Assembly: GCA_018266795.1 (NCBI GenBank)
Contig: JAFDZV010000035.1
Location: 1-64,000 of the forward strand
Direction of reading: 5' to 3'
Source of the DNA: Bacteroidota bacterium
Lineage (GTDB): Bacteria > Bacteroidota > Ignavibacteria > OLB7
Length of the DNA stretch: 64,000 nt
Shown here: in pieces, positions 27,316-37,672 of the stretch
How the letters are laid out: every line of letters starts with the position of its first letter
Position numbering within the stretch: the stretch's first letter is position 1
Notes under the pieces: generated by a model
What the model was told of the DNA's origin: nothing
What the model saw: only the letters and a program-made list of their open reading frames with translations
Database searches by the model: none
Made by a program: the position numbers and the translations under genes

Positions 27316-28143
27316 TCATGCCCGCCTGCTCAACACCAGCATCCGTTCGGAGCGGGCGGGATCGTACCGGTCTCCGTCATAGCTTCCGAACCATTCCACC
27401 GGCTCCAGGCCGGCGTCGAACAGCATCCCCTCGATCTCGTCCGGCGAGTAGAGCCGTACGGACTCGGTGAACGTGCGGGTCTGGCCGCCGTTAACCGGGA
27501 TCACCATCTGCTTCTCCACCCGGCCGTTCGTGATGCGCCGTTCCTCACCGATCGTGACTCCATCCACTTCCTTCGTGCTCTGCGCCACGAGCGTTGCGCG
27601 AAGCCGCTGCTCGTTGATCAGATCCAGCGCATAGAAGCCACCCGGGAGGAGCGAGTTGCGGACCCGCTGGAGAACCAGCGCGTCGTCCGCATGATCGTCG
27701 AAGTAACCGAAGCTCGTGAACAACTGCAATGCAAGATCGAACTCATTCTCGAACGCGATTGCGCGCATGTCGGAACGGACGAAGCGGATCGAGAGCCCCT
27801 CGGAATCGGCCTCGGCGCGGGCGTACGCGAGAAGCGTGGGGGAGAGATCGACTGCGGTGACCAGGAGTCCGCGCTCCGCGAGCGCCACTGCATGGCGTCC
27901 GGGGCCGCACGCCAGATCCAGCGCATGCGGCTGCTGCCTGTCCGCACGCGGCAGATTGGTTGTCCGGAGAATCAGGTCCACACAGGCATCAGCCTCCTCG
28001 CGGTCGCGATGGCCGTACAGCTTCAGGTAGTAATCGCTGCGGAACCATTCCTCGAACCACGCCGCGCTCGCGTCGGCGGTGGAACCGGTTTCCCCATCCG
28101 GTGTCCGGTTGTTCGTCCGATCGTCGTATGCTGCGTCGGTCAT
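27316..28143 (-). CDS. Class I SAM-dependent methyltransferase
   Basis: 275 aa. Motif I is [19 protein letters not shown], followed by [26 protein letters not shown] and [14 protein letters not shown], a standard small-molecule-type methyltransferase order. The substrate is unknown. The ATG overlaps the recR stop codon (ATGA at 28140-28143), so it is translationally coupled to recR. It is followed by the leader peptide and lipoprotein genes. Confidence 0.85.
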   Translation of the reverse strand: MTDAAYDDRTNNRTPDGETGSTADASAAWFEEWFRSDYYLKLYGHRDREEADACVDLILRTTNLPRADRQQPHALDLACGPGRHAVALAERGLLVTAVDLSPTLLAYARAEADSEGLSIRFVRSDMRAIAFENEFDLALQLFTSFGYFDDHADDALVLQRVRNSLLPGGFYALDLINEQRLRATLVAQSTKEVDGVTIGEERRITNGRVEKQMVIPVNGGQTRTFTESVRLYSPDEIEGMLFDAGLEPVEWFGSYDGDRYDPARSERMLVLSRRA

Positions 28144-28736
28144 ACCGTCACACGTCCTTCCAGTGCACGGGAGATCGTTGCCTCGTCGATGAACTGCAGT
28201 TCGCTTCCCAGCGGTATCCCGCGGGCGATGCGCGTCACCTTGATCTCGAACGGCTTCAGCATCTTGGCCAGGTAGAGCGTAGTCATCTCCCCTTCAACGT
28301 TCGGGTTGAGCGCCAGGATCACCTCATCCACGCCGTTCTGCACGCGCTGAATCAGCTCGCGCACCTTCAGCTCCTCCGGGCCGACCCCCTCCAACGGGTT
28401 GATCACGCCGCCCAGCACGTGGTACAGGCCGGTGTAATCGTTCGTCTTCTCCACGGCCAGCACGTCGCTCGGCTCCTCCACAACGCATACCAGACTCCGG
28501 TCGCGTTTGGTGGACTGGCAGATCGGGCAGGGATCGGTCTCTGTGATGTTCTGGCATACGGAGCAGTAGTGCGTCCGCTCTGTCATTCCCACCAGCGCCT
28601 GTGCCAGGGCAGCCACCTCCTCGCGAGGCTGCTTCAACAGATAGAGCGCAATGCGCTGGGCCGTCTTTCGCCCGATGGTTGGAAGACGGCTCAGATGTTC
28701 GATGACGGCTTCCAGCGATTCCGATGTGTAGAGCAT
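28140..28736 (-). CDS. recR: RecR recombination mediator
   Basis: 198 aa, the family length. Helix-hairpin-helix region [18 protein letters not shown], four-cysteine zinc motif [16 protein letters not shown], then a Toprim domain with [14 protein letters not shown] and NPNVEGEMT. With RecF/RecO it loads RecA on gapped DNA. The ATG at 28736 ([11 protein letters not shown]) gives the canonical N-terminus. It is the first gene of a minus-strand run continuing to the flippase. TATCTTGC at 28780-28787 is a weak -7 candidate. Confidence 0.95.
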   Translation of the reverse strand: MLYTSESLEAVIEHLSRLPTIGRKTAQRIALYLLKQPREEVAALAQALVGMTERTHYCSVCQNITETDPCPICQSTKRDRSLVCVVEEPSDVLAVEKTNDYTGLYHVLGGVINPLEGVGPEELKVRELIQRVQNGVDEVILALNPNVEGEMTTLYLAKMLKPFEIKVTRIARGIPLGSELQFIDEATISRALEGRVTV

Positions 28737-28902
28737 GCCAGGCGTGTGCCAAACGTGTTGAGGAGCACGGTATAGTGTTGCAAGATACAGCCGGCGTGGC
28801 GGACGGCATAGGAAGATGACGAACGGCAACAATCGTTTTGTTCCGCTATCTTCCGCCTCCGGTTCGGCGCGCCGAAGCCATTCGTGCCCGGGCCGCACTC
28901 CG

Positions 28903-30084
28903 ATGAAACTCCAACCCTCGATTCCACACGGCACTCCTCCGGAGATCGAATTGCTCCTGCTGTTGCTGCGTGCCGATGACGGCGCGCGTATCGGCAGGCT
29001 TGCTGCATCCGGGCCGGAGTGGGATGCCGTTCTGCGATTCGCCTTCCGGCATCGTCTGGTGCCGATGCTGCATCATCGGTTGCAGGCGGCCGGTGCTCCC
29101 GATCTGCCGGATTCATTCCGGGAGGCCGTGCGCGAACAGGCGGAGGCGAACGCCCGGAACAATCTGCTCCTTGCCGGCGAGCTGATCGGTGTGCTGGCAC
29201 TGCTGGGCCGCAGCGGCCTGAAGGCTCTTCCGCTCAAGGGGCCTCTTCTTGCGCAGGATCTGTACGGTTCGCTCTCCATGCGCTCGTACAGCGATATCGA
29301 TCTCCTTGTGCGAACGGCGGACGCCGCCCGGTCGATCGAGCTCCTTCGCGGCCTCGGCTATCGGCCGAGGCCGGAACTCCCGGCAGCCGGGGAGGAGGCA
29401 TATCGCCGCTACGAGTACGATCGCTCCATGGAGAACACGGCCAACGGTGCGCACCTGGAACTGCATTGGCGGCTCCTTGAACGAACGATCGCCTTTCCGC
29501 TGGACGAGGAGGAACTCTGGGCGTTGCTGCGCGAAGGCTCGTTTGCCGGCGCCCCCGCGATGGCCATGCCGGACCACGTGCAGTTGCTCTTCCTTGCGGC
29601 CCATGGAGCCAAGCATGCATGGTCCATCCTGGGCTGGACGCTGGACGTGGCAAGGCTTGCAGGGAAGGATGGGTTGGAGTGGGACCAGCTGGCGGCGCTT
29701 GCACGCGATGGCGGCTGCCAGCGGCTGCTGCATGTCGCGCTGGCGCTGGCAGGGGAGCTCTGGGGGCTCGAGCTGCCGGAGAGATTCGCAACGCGGCTGA
29801 TGGCGGACACCGCCGCCGCCGATATCGCGGGCTCGATCCTTGAACGCTCCCTGGTCCGCATGCAGGAGGAGATCTCCAGCCGGGAGGAGGCGCGCTGCTA
29901 CCTCTCCATGCGCGAACGCCTTCGCGATCGGGTTCGGTTTCGCTGGCTGTGGCTGGTTACTCCCAATCTCGCCGATCGGCGGGCGCTTCGCTTCCCCGCC
30001 GTGCTCTCCTTTCTCTACATCCCTGCCCGTCCGCTTCGCCTTGCGTGGCGGGCCTTCGCACGCCGCGGTGCTTCCGAGCCGTGA
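28903..30084 (+). CDS. Nucleotidyltransferase family protein (PF14907 type)
   Basis: 393 aa. The central block [14 protein letters not shown] followed by [10 protein letters not shown] is the nucleotidyltransferase-fold active site (GxxL... DxD) of the NTP_transf_5 family. AAHGAKHAW and HLELHWRL are further family motifs. Members usually occur in capsule or exopolysaccharide loci, with no proven reaction. It is divergent from recR and near the flippase and heparinase genes. The ATG at 28903 ([10 protein letters not shown]) is preferred over 28816, which adds a low-complexity lead. Confidence 0.82.
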   Translation: MKLQPSIPHGTPPEIELLLLLLRADDGARIGRLAASGPEWDAVLRFAFRHRLVPMLHHRLQAAGAPDLPDSFREAVREQAEANARNNLLLAGELIGVLALLGRSGLKALPLKGPLLAQDLYGSLSMRSYSDIDLLVRTADAARSIELLRGLGYRPRPELPAAGEEAYRRYEYDRSMENTANGAHLELHWRLLERTIAFPLDEEELWALLREGSFAGAPAMAMPDHVQLLFLAAHGAKHAWSILGWTLDVARLAGKDGLEWDQLAALARDGGCQRLLHVALALAGELWGLELPERFATRLMADTAAADIAGSILERSLVRMQEEISSREEARCYLSMRERLRDRVRFRWLWLVTPNLADRRALRFPAVLSFLYIPARPLRLAWRAFARRGASEP

Positions 30085-30153
30085 GCGGCGTGTGGGCGGT
30101 GCAGGCTGCCGTCAGCGCGCCATCGAGGTCCGAACTTCCGTCATCACCTCCCG

Positions 30154-30522
30154 TCACTCCATGCGGTCGCGGTACAGCCGCGCATCGAACAACGTTATCG
30201 GAACGATGCCGACGAGATAGGCCAGCAGATCCAGCGGATCGAATGTGGAGCCGAATGCGATGCGGAGAATGCCCTTGAATGCCAGACGGTCCGCAAGGTG
30301 AAGCAGCTGCAGAAACTCCACCGCGAACGCGAAGCCCAGCACGCCGACGGCGATCGAGATGGAGGAGGCACGCGAGCCGATGCGAACCAGCGAGAAGATG
30401 AAGATCACCACCATCACGTCGCCGCCGTACCCTCTGATGAATTCGCCCAGCGGGAGGAACGCAATCAGCAGGCCGAGCAGGAGAGTCGCGAGCGCAAGAA
30501 CGATGGAGGTACGTCTGGGCAT
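30154..30522 (-). CDS. DUF2809 family membrane protein
   Basis: 122 aa with four hydrophobic segments. The pattern FIRGYGGDVMVVIFIF, then AVEFLQLL and GILRIAFGSTFDPLDLLAY, fits DUF2809 (YjgA/VanZ-like) integral membrane proteins of unknown function. The ATG at 30522 (MPRRTSIVLAL) directly precedes the first helix. It lies 122 bp after the M16 peptidase gene on the same strand. Confidence 0.8.
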   Translation of the reverse strand: MPRRTSIVLALATLLLGLLIAFLPLGEFIRGYGGDVMVVIFIFSLVRIGSRASSISIAVGVLGFAFAVEFLQLLHLADRLAFKGILRIAFGSTFDPLDLLAYLVGIVPITLFDARLYRDRME

Positions 30523-30644
30523 GGAGTGCGAACGGGAGAGAGTAAGGGGAAGGATGCCTGCGGTTTCGGAGCGGTGCCGGCGGAACGGTGCGGAGTGCGG
30601 ATGCGGCCCGGAGACATCGCCCCGGGCCGCATACATGCAGGGTT

Positions 30645-33600
30645 CTACGGCCTGCTTTCCTCGATGGCCTTTGCATCGGCCGGCATCCAGAAGTCGCGCG
30701 GGTAAAGGCGATACAGCTTCGTGGCTGCTCCCTCCGCGGACTGCAGGTACTGTTCGTACAACGCCATCTGCTTCTCCGGTCCTATCACGAAGTAGACTCC
30801 GCCGCGTACGTCCGCTGCCTTGATACCGTAGCCCGGAAGCACCTTGCTGTACACTGCCGGCATGCGATCGAACAGCATGTTTCCGAGGCCCGCGGAGTTC
30901 CTGAGCGCAAGGATTCCCTTCCGGAACGTCCGTACCGCGTCCGGTGTAATGCCGTCGGCAAGATCCGCTGCAATCGCCTCGCCGCGCGACTCGTATCCGG
31001 ATGCGGCGCGCGACTCGTCGAAGGCGAGAGCAATGGCATACTCCGAGAGATTCGTATCGCGCGGTGCCTTCTTCAACTCGTCGATCACGAAGCGAAGCGT
31101 CTGCGGCAGCTCCGGGCAGCGTTCCGCGTAGTAGGATATGCGGCCCACACCGGGAGAGTTCGAGAGGCCGTTGCTGTAGGCGAGGCCGGCTCCCCATGTC
31201 TTCATGAAGATGCCGTGCGACCCATGCCCGCTGTAGAGCTTGCCGGCGAGAATCTCCAGCAGTGCCTCCCGGCTGGTATCGCTGTAGGTTGGGGCGAGCG
31301 CCGAGTTCAGGAACACGCCGCTGGAGGTGTTCGGGTTCACCAGCCCGACAAACAGCGGCTTCGCGCCCGGCATGCGGTCCTGAAGCCGGGCATCCACGTA
31401 GCGGGAGTTGGAGGCCGGCAGCCGCTGCATCGGCATCTTGGCGAGGCTTCCCACCAGATCGTTGACGGAGCTCTGCAGCGCCTGCTGGTTTTCCTTGGAG
31501 CCGATCATGAACATCCGCGCGCCTCCGGTAACCAGCAGATGTTTGCGAAGATTGTTCATTTCGTTCAGCGCCTGCGCCGGAGGCACCAGGAGATCGTGGC
31601 GGATCTCGAGGCAGAGGTAGCGCCAGTCACCTTCGAGCGAAGCATCGGGAATATCGCCGAGGAGTACGGCGAGATCCGCCGCGGCATCGTGGGCATTGGC
31701 CTGCGCGGCTCCGGGAAGCCCGGCCATCTCATCGGTGAATCCCTTCATCGAGGCCGGCAGTGCCTGGGCGGCATCCTTGCCGCCGCCAAGCGCCTGGGCA
31801 AGCGAGAGCAGATCCGCGCGCGAACTTCCCTTCGCGGCTTCCGCGAGGTGCGAAAGGAAGCCGGCGACGGCCTTCTGTTCCGCGGGCGTTCCCGGATCCT
31901 TCAACAGCCACCGCAGCCGGTGCGCGTTGTGCGCCCGCGTGAGGAACGATTCCGTGGCAAGCATCAGCCCGTCATCCTGCCAGCGATATGCCGCCGACAT
32001 TCCGGTTACCCACGCCTCCTCCGGGCCCTTCATCGTATTGCGCAGCCCGCTCAATGTCTGGTCCACCACGTCGCGCAGGCGCGGCAGATTCTCAGGGCGC
32101 CAGTCCGGATACAGAAGCACGCGCTTCATCCAGCCGATTGCGCGCTTCGATTCCTCCAGGTCGTTCCCGGAGCCGCGCACCACGATCTCGTGCCGGCCGG
32201 TGCGCCCGTTGGTGCTGAACGCTGCGTTGAGGCTCAGGATCTCCTCGCGCAGACGGCCGCTCATTTCGTCGTACGGAATCGCGCGGCCGTTCTCGTAGAT
32301 GCCCGCGCTCGTCATCAGCGTCGGCAGGAGCGAGAGATAGACATAGTCCTTGTCGGCGACGCCATTCAACCGGAGCGCGAGGCCCGTGGTTGCGCTGGTC
32401 ATGTTGTCGAACGTGGAGGCCACCATCGGAACATTGCCGGCGAGCGTCGTGCTCCTGAAGTCCAGCTGGTCGTCCAGCGTCATCGGCGGCGAGTCGATGA
32501 ACTTCGCACGCTTCGCACTTGCAGCCAGCCGTTCGATCTCCGCGGAACCGGCATCGTAGTCGCTCCGGTACCTGGCGATGGCGGCCTGATCGTCGCTTAC
32601 GCCGTAGTGCTTCTCCAGGCGCGCAACCTCGGCGTCGATCCTCTCCTTGCGCTCCTCTGTTTCCCTGGCCAGCAAGGCTGCGCTCGGGCGCGATGCGCAT
32701 GCAACCGGAAGCTGGTCCAGCATCCGCCACGCAGCGATCCGGTCGCGCCAGAAATTCTTTCCGTTGTCCAGCAGCCGCTCGATATCTCCCAGCTCGCGAT
32801 GCAGCGTCACCTGTTTGCTGAAGCCGCTCCGTTCGGCAAGGTGATCCAGATGATTCATCCAGGCGGATCCCGTTCCACGGAATCCGAAGCCGGGGGGAGT
32901 GTTCACGAACTTGGCCAGGTTGCGCCGCTGTTCGATCACGCGGTTCCGCATGCGCGCGTTGAACTCCTTCACCTCGGGCGAGTTGTCCGCCCAGGAGGCG
33001 ATCCTCTTCAACTCCTCCATGATGCGCCCGCGGATCGCCTTGATCTTCTCCTCCGTCATGTTCGCCTGCGGCATGTCGTCCAGGCCGATGTACATGGGGG
33101 AGCCCTGATCGTCCGAAGCCCAGCCGAATACGCCCTGTGCGCCAGCATCCATCGAGCGCGTCTTCGTGTCGATGAAGACGTGGTAGAGATTGCTCGTCTC
33201 GTCGCTCGCCACATTCTGAACGAGGAGCGATTGCAGAAGCTGCTCCTCCCGGGTCAGGTTCAGTTGCGCCGGCCACGCAAACACCAGCGGCGCCGGCTCC
33301 TGTTCGTTGGCTGACGGGTATTGCGCGTTGATGATGGTGCCCGGCGCGGCTCCGACCGGCTTCGGCAGGTTCTTCACCGTCATCACGTTCAATGGCGCCA
33401 GCGAGCCCGGCTGCAATGCGTTGAGCATCTGGTCGGTGCGGCGCAGGATCTCGTCCGTCTTCATCTCCTTCGGGAACGATCCCACCATCCCCATGTTGTC
33501 CAGGCGGTAGTGGTCGTGGTGGAAGCGGCGGATATCCTCCGGCTGCATCACACGGATCGCGGAAGGAAGGCCGCCGGAGACGAATGTCATCGGATGTCCC

Positions 33601-34268
33601 TTGCCGTAGGTCGCGATATCCAGCTCGTATCCCAGGCGCGTCCATGGCCGCTCGAACGTGCTCACCATCTCGTTGTACACCGTTCCCTTCTCTTCCAGTC
33701 GAAGCCTGGAATCGCCCGGGTTCACGGAGATGCCGAAGTTGCACACCTCGCGGCGAATCTCTTCGTCGGTATAGTCCGGATACAGCAGCGCATTCATCCG
33801 CCGTTCGAACTGCTGATAGAAAACCTCGGAGCCGGCCGATGTGTAGAAGTCGTAGCAGGTACGCAATTGCTGCGTGAACGCGGAGGAGCCGGCGAGCGAC
33901 ATCCCTTCCAGGTTTGCGGTGTAGCGTCCGTTGTTTCCCTTGCCCAGCAGCAGGTGCTCCTGCGTGTGCGGCTCCCCCATGTCCGATGTGGGGATGCTGT
34001 TCACCCAGATGAAGCCCTGCGGCACTGACTGGATCTTCAACAGATCCAGAACGAAGCCGGTGCGGACATGCCGGAAGCGGGCGCCCATCGGGTGGTCTGC
34101 GTCATCCAGATAGAGTGCCTCCGCGCGGAAGCCGTTCAGAACCATGCCCTCCTGAAGATTGGAGAGCGAGCCGTCCGCAGTCTGTGCCCGGGCAACAGGC
34201 GACGAAGCCAGCAGCGAGCCGAACAGAAGAGCGGTTGCAAGTCCGGTGTAGAGATGGTGTCGCAGCAT
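30645..34268 (-). CDS. Secreted M16-family (insulinase/PreP-like) zinc peptidase
   Basis: 1207 aa with signal peptide (MLRHHLYTGLATALLFG... VARAQ). The inverted zinc motif HxxEH is present as PHTQEHLLL near residue 100, with the distal glutamate in GTVYNEMVS. Two homologous halves follow, the second lacking the metal site, as in PreP. It would degrade peptides in a closed chamber in the periplasm. At 1207 residues it is longer than typical PreP (about 1000). The ATG at 34268 is set by the leader; upstream in-frame sequence is the antisense of the CWC gene. Confidence 0.88.
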   Translation of the reverse strand: MLRHHLYTGLATALLFGSLLASSPVARAQTADGSLSNLQEGMVLNGFRAEALYLDDADHPMGARFRHVRTGFVLDLLKIQSVPQGFIWVNSIPTSDMGEPHTQEHLLLGKGNNGRYTANLEGMSLAGSSAFTQQLRTCYDFYTSAGSEVFYQQFERRMNALLYPDYTDEEIRREVCNFGISVNPGDSRLRLEEKGTVYNEMVSTFERPWTRLGYELDIATYGKGHPMTFVSGGLPSAIRVMQPEDIRRFHHDHYRLDNMGMVGSFPKEMKTDEILRRTDQMLNALQPGSLAPLNVMTVKNLPKPVGAAPGTIINAQYPSANEQEPAPLVFAWPAQLNLTREEQLLQSLLVQNVASDETSNLYHVFIDTKTRSMDAGAQGVFGWASDDQGSPMYIGLDDMPQANMTEEKIKAIRGRIMEELKRIASWADNSPEVKEFNARMRNRVIEQRRNLAKFVNTPPGFGFRGTGSAWMNHLDHLAERSGFSKQVTLHRELGDIERLLDNGKNFWRDRIAAWRMLDQLPVACASRPSAALLARETEERKERIDAEVARLEKHYGVSDDQAAIARYRSDYDAGSAEIERLAASAKRAKFIDSPPMTLDDQLDFRSTTLAGNVPMVASTFDNMTSATTGLALRLNGVADKDYVYLSLLPTLMTSAGIYENGRAIPYDEMSGRLREEILSLNAAFSTNGRTGRHEIVVRGSGNDLEESKRAIGWMKRVLLYPDWRPENLPRLRDVVDQTLSGLRNTMKGPEEAWVTGMSAAYRWQDDGLMLATESFLTRAHNAHRLRWLLKDPGTPAEQKAVAGFLSHLAEAAKGSSRADLLSLAQALGGGKDAAQALPASMKGFTDEMAGLPGAAQANAHDAAADLAVLLGDIPDASLEGDWRYLCLEIRHDLLVPPAQALNEMNNLRKHLLVTGGARMFMIGSKENQQALQSSVNDLVGSLAKMPMQRLPASNSRYVDARLQDRMPGAKPLFVGLVNPNTSSGVFLNSALAPTYSDTSREALLEILAGKLYSGHGSHGIFMKTWGAGLAYSNGLSNSPGVGRISYYAERCPELPQTLRFVIDELKKAPRDTNLSEYAIALAFDESRAASGYESRGEAIAADLADGITPDAVRTFRKGILALRNSAGLGNMLFDRMPAVYSKVLPGYGIKAADVRGGVYFVIGPEKQMALYEQYLQSAEGAATKLYRLYPRDFWMPADAKAIEESRP

Positions 34269-34336
34269 GATCGGAAGGATTGAAGTTCCGGGCATTGTGC
34301 CCGCATGGCCTGCGGCTGCAGGCACAGCCCGCGGGG

Positions 34337-34738
34337 TTACGGCCGGAACTGTTGGTTGTTGGCGCCGGCGGCGCAGCGAGCGCATATGCATACCTGCCCG
34401 CGAGCCCCCGCGGGAACGGCCTCCAGCGTTTCGGGAGCGAACGCGGCTGCTCCGCACCAGCAAACGGCACCCGCGGCAGCCTCGTCGGCGGCGGCATCGT
34501 CGGCGGCGGCATCGGCGGCGGCGGCATCGGCGGCGGCTGCAATCGCACAGTGATTGGGCCCCGCGCAGAGCGGGCATCGCGCCGGATCGAACGTCGCCGG
34601 CATCTGTCCGGAGGCCTGGCCCGAGCTGGAGAAGAAGTCCGGAACGGGAATACGTTCTTCTGGCATATTGAACTGATCAACATAGAGCTTTGCCGTGCGT
34701 TCGGCAAGAGCCATGTCGCCGCACTCGGGCATACACAT
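34337..34738 (-). CDS. Cysteine-rich CWC protein with Ala/Asp repeat insert
   Basis: 133 aa. The cysteine pattern CPLCAGPNHC ... CWCG ... GQVCICARC matches the small zinc-ribbon-like Cysteine-rich_CWC family. Between the first cysteines and CWC lies a run of alanine with aspartate every few residues, encoded by a 15-bp tandem repeat (34490-34545). The N-terminal 45 residues (ALAERTAKLYVDQFNMPEER) are an extra domain-like part. Short CWC proteins usually lack such an insert. Function unknown. Confidence 0.65.
   Translation of the reverse strand: MCMPECGDMALAERTAKLYVDQFNMPEERIPVPDFFSSSGQASGQMPATFDPARCPLCAGPNHCAIAAAADAAAADAAADDAAADEAAAGAVCWCGAAAFAPETLEAVPAGARGQVCICARCAAGANNQQFRP
34490..34545 (-). 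repeat. 15-bp GC-rich tandem repeat in the CWC gene
   Basis: About three and a half copies of a CGGCGGCGGCATCGK unit in frame, giving the (Ala)n-Asp blocks. Confidence 0.8.
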
Positions 34739-34859
34739 GTACGTCCGTGCCTTTTGCCGCTAACCAAGAACTGCATATTCCGGCAGGAGGGGTTCAAGCA
34801 GGTGGCTGCGCCGGCCCGGCCGGATCGCGGGGGAGGGAAGCCGGCGGAAGCCGTGCCGG

Positions 34860-36428
34860 CTATTTGGAGGTAACCGTAAACTCCACGCGCCTGTTCTTCT
34901 GCCGCCCTTCGTCCGTTTCGTTGGAGGCCACCGGCCGCGACTTCCCGTAGCCGGCCCAGCCCAGGCGGTCGCTTGCCACACCCTTCTCCGTCAGATACTG
35001 CACCACCTCGCGCGCGCGGCTCATCGAGAGCGTCATGTTGCTCTGGTCCGATCCAACATTGTCCGTATGCCCGGCGATGTCGATATGCATGGTGGGGTTC
35101 TCGTTCATGAGCTGCACCACGCGGTTCAGCTCAGGGAACGACTCGGGCATCAGCGTTGCCTTGCCGGACTCGAAGAAGATGTTGTTCAGCCGGATGGTGC
35201 TGCCAACTTCGATCGGCACCAGGAAGAGATCCACGGATTGTTCCCGGTACTCCAGCACCTTCGAGAGATCGATGTTCGTGTTGATGGGATAGTAGCCCGG
35301 GGCCTCGCCCCGCACGCCGTAGCGGGCACCCCCCGGGAGCGTGAGCTTGTATCCCTCCGCCGGCGTGGAGTTCGCCACTCCGGCCTCGCGCCCCTCGGGA
35401 AGAAATTCGTAGCGGATGCGCGCGCTGATCGCCTTGCCGGTCTTCGAGTTGAAGGCCTTTCCGGAGATCAGCACCACCGGCTTCGGCTTCACCGCCTGGC
35501 GCAGCCGCACCCGGAAGATATCCGCCATGCCGAAGGAGTTCTTGTAGGAGACAAGGTAGGCGTAGTCGCCGGCGGCGGAGATGGTGTAGTAGGCGTCGAA
35601 CGCGGGCGAGTTGATCGGGGCACCCAGATTTACCGGCTCAGACCAGTGCTGCCACGTGTCGTCCAGGCGCCGGGTCATGAAGATGTCGTAGTTGCCGAGG
35701 CCGTGGTGTCCCTTGCTCGCGAAGTAGAGTGTCTGCCCGTCGGCGGCCAGGAACGGGCACGACTCTCCCTCGCTCGTATTGACTGCAGGCCCCAGGTTCG
35801 TCGGCTTCGTGAATCGGCCGTTCTCCTGCATGAAGCTCACGTACAGATCCAGATCGCCGTACGTGTCATCCGCCTGAATGCCGAGCAGCAGCGTCTTGCC
35901 GTCGTTGCAGAGATAGGCGTTGGCGAACTCGCTGGTGTTCACGTAGTCGTCGATCTCGATCGGCGTCGGCTTCGTCCATCCGTCCGCCGTGCGGTGCGAG
36001 ATCGAGAAGCCTCGCTCCGTGCTTCCGTCGTCGTTGTATCGATAGTCGAGGAAGAGGGTGTTGCCGTCCGGAAGGATCGAGTTGAGGCCGTTGTACGCCC
36101 ACGTATTGAGCGGAGCGGGAAGCGGAACGGCCTCGCCCCACGTGCCGTCCGCCCTGAGCGTGGAATAGTAGATGTCGAAGTCGCGCTCCATCCCCTTCAC
36201 CTTGGGGAGCACCTCGCGCTGGAAATAGAGCGTGCGCCCGTCCGGCGAGATCACCGGACAGAGTTCGCGAAAGATCGTGTTGATGTTCGCCCCGAGATTT
36301 TCGAGCGTGTCGGTGCCGGACTTGTCGGTTGAACGTGGCTGCGCGGCCAGCGGAAGCACGGCGATCGCCATGCTCGCAATCGGAAGCAGACAGCACGCGA
36401 AGAGTAAATCGGTGAAGGTTCTGGACAT
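34860..36428 (-). CDS. OmpA-family protein with PD40 beta-propeller
   Basis: 522 aa. After a signal sequence come WD40-like PD40/TolB repeats (ISPDGRTLYFQRE, LAADGQTLYFASKG, residues about 55-300). A carboxypeptidase-regulatory-like beta-sandwich (VLISGKAFNSKTGKAISARI) follows, then a C-terminal OmpA domain (FFESGKATLMPES... IAGHTDNVG... WAGYGKSRP). The order resembles PorE of the T9SS without TPRs. It probably links the outer membrane to peptidoglycan. It follows another OmpA-family gene by 41 bp. Confidence 0.88.
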   Translation of the reverse strand: MSRTFTDLLFACCLLPIASMAIAVLPLAAQPRSTDKSGTDTLENLGANINTIFRELCPVISPDGRTLYFQREVLPKVKGMERDFDIYYSTLRADGTWGEAVPLPAPLNTWAYNGLNSILPDGNTLFLDYRYNDDGSTERGFSISHRTADGWTKPTPIEIDDYVNTSEFANAYLCNDGKTLLLGIQADDTYGDLDLYVSFMQENGRFTKPTNLGPAVNTSEGESCPFLAADGQTLYFASKGHHGLGNYDIFMTRRLDDTWQHWSEPVNLGAPINSPAFDAYYTISAAGDYAYLVSYKNSFGMADIFRVRLRQAVKPKPVVLISGKAFNSKTGKAISARIRYEFLPEGREAGVANSTPAEGYKLTLPGGARYGVRGEAPGYYPINTNIDLSKVLEYREQSVDLFLVPIEVGSTIRLNNIFFESGKATLMPESFPELNRVVQLMNENPTMHIDIAGHTDNVGSDQSNMTLSMSRAREVVQYLTEKGVASDRLGWAGYGKSRPVASNETDEGRQKNRRVEFTVTSK

Positions 36429-36469
36429 GCTTCAGACGATGTTGAAAGGGTAAGCCAACGCCGGGGACC

Positions 36470-37672
36470 TCACCGGGAGTAGATCACGATGCTGGCGCGG
36501 CGATCCTCCTGCTTCCCCAGCTTCCGCGCCTCCTCGCTCTGATCTGCATAGGCCTCGCCGTACGACTTCGGGATGATGATGGCCGCGGGGACACTGCGGC
36601 TCTTCAGATAGGCCGTCACTGTCTCGGCGCGACGCTTGGAGAGCGCATTGTTCAGGGCTTCGTTGCCGCGCGCGTCCGTATAGACCTCGACGAAGACGCC
36701 TGCGGGAGACGCAGTGGCGAGAAGGGCATCGATTGCCTGCTTTCCGGCGTCGTTCAGATCGGCCTTGCCGAGATCGAAGTACACATTGGTCTGATGTGTC
36801 TGGAATCCCTCCGCGTTGGTCAGCATGGAGAGCTTGCCGGGGCGCGGGAGTCCGTAATGCGTTGCCACCACGCGCTTCTCGCCCGGTGCCAGCGGCTTCA
36901 GATCCCACTTCAGCAGCAGGCCGCTGTCCGTGTAGCTGCCGGAGGCGAGGCTCACGTCCCAGGTCACCGAGTGGAGATAGGGCCAGCGCCCGGCGTAGAG
37001 CGCATCCGGCTTCACGGCCTTTCCCTTCTGCGTCACCAGCACGGCGGCCAGATCGGACGTACTCCCCGGGACACGATACACCAGCACCTCGCCCGGAATG
37101 TTCCCGTGCTCGAACGCCGTCTGGTCCGCAACGCGCCGGCCATCGGCGTCCATCTGGCAGGCGTCGTTGTCGTCGATCATGGTGTCGATCAGAAGCGCAA
37201 GCCCCACGCTGCGTGTGGCGTCCGCCGTGTTGGTCAGTTCGTACTCGATACGATAGTACTGGCCCCAGCCACCCACGGGGACATCCTTGAAGTCCTTGTC
37301 CACCGGGATGAGGCGCTGCGTGATGTGCACGTCGTTGAAGTCGAAGCTGATCTTCGTCTGCGCCGATGCCTCGGCTCCCTTCGTGTAGAGCGTGCCGGTG
37401 AGATACTCAACGTCGTGCGGGAAGCGGGGTGAATTGCTCGCGAACTTGCCGTCCACGTTCGCAACGAAGTGCGAGGTGGAGTAGGGGACCGGATAGCCGT
37501 ACATCAGCCGCTTGTTGCCGGTGCCGATCGTGAAGCGGCCGTCCTCGCCGCTGTTGCGCTGCGGATAGGTTCCGCTATCCTCGTCTCCCGAATTGAGTGT
37601 GGCGCAGCCCGCGACCGAGGTCACGATCAGAGCAAGTGCCAGCAGGCGATGGAATGGGTGTGGGACCAGCAT
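36470..37672 (-). CDS. OmpA-family lipoprotein
   Basis: 400 aa. Lipobox VAGC near residue 23, a beta-rich central region of about 270 residues that I do not recognise, and a C-terminal OmpA-like domain (VYFDLGKADLNDAGKQAI, EVYTDARGNEALNNALSKRR). The OmpA part is peptidoglycan-binding by homology. It is the first gene of a minus-strand group with the PD40-OmpA gene. TTTG-N19-TAAATTCG at 37792-37822 is a good candidate promoter 120 bp upstream. Confidence 0.82.
   Translation of the reverse strand: MLVPHPFHRLLALALIVTSVAGCATLNSGDEDSGTYPQRNSGEDGRFTIGTGNKRLMYGYPVPYSTSHFVANVDGKFASNSPRFPHDVEYLTGTLYTKGAEASAQTKISFDFNDVHITQRLIPVDKDFKDVPVGGWGQYYRIEYELTNTADATRSVGLALLIDTMIDDNDACQMDADGRRVADQTAFEHGNIPGEVLVYRVPGSTSDLAAVLVTQKGKAVKPDALYAGRWPYLHSVTWDVSLASGSYTDSGLLLKWDLKPLAPGEKRVVATHYGLPRPGKLSMLTNAEGFQTHQTNVYFDLGKADLNDAGKQAIDALLATASPAGVFVEVYTDARGNEALNNALSKRRAETVTAYLKSRSVPAAIIIPKSYGEAYADQSEEARKLGKQEDRRASIVIYSR

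Noticed and set aside
30588-33314. Open frame of 908 codons on the plus strand
   Set aside because: Antisense of the M16 peptidase, whose zinc motif and signal peptide are clear.
35067-36332. Open frame of 421 codons on the plus strand
   Set aside because: Antisense of the PD40-OmpA gene, which has recognised domains over its full length.
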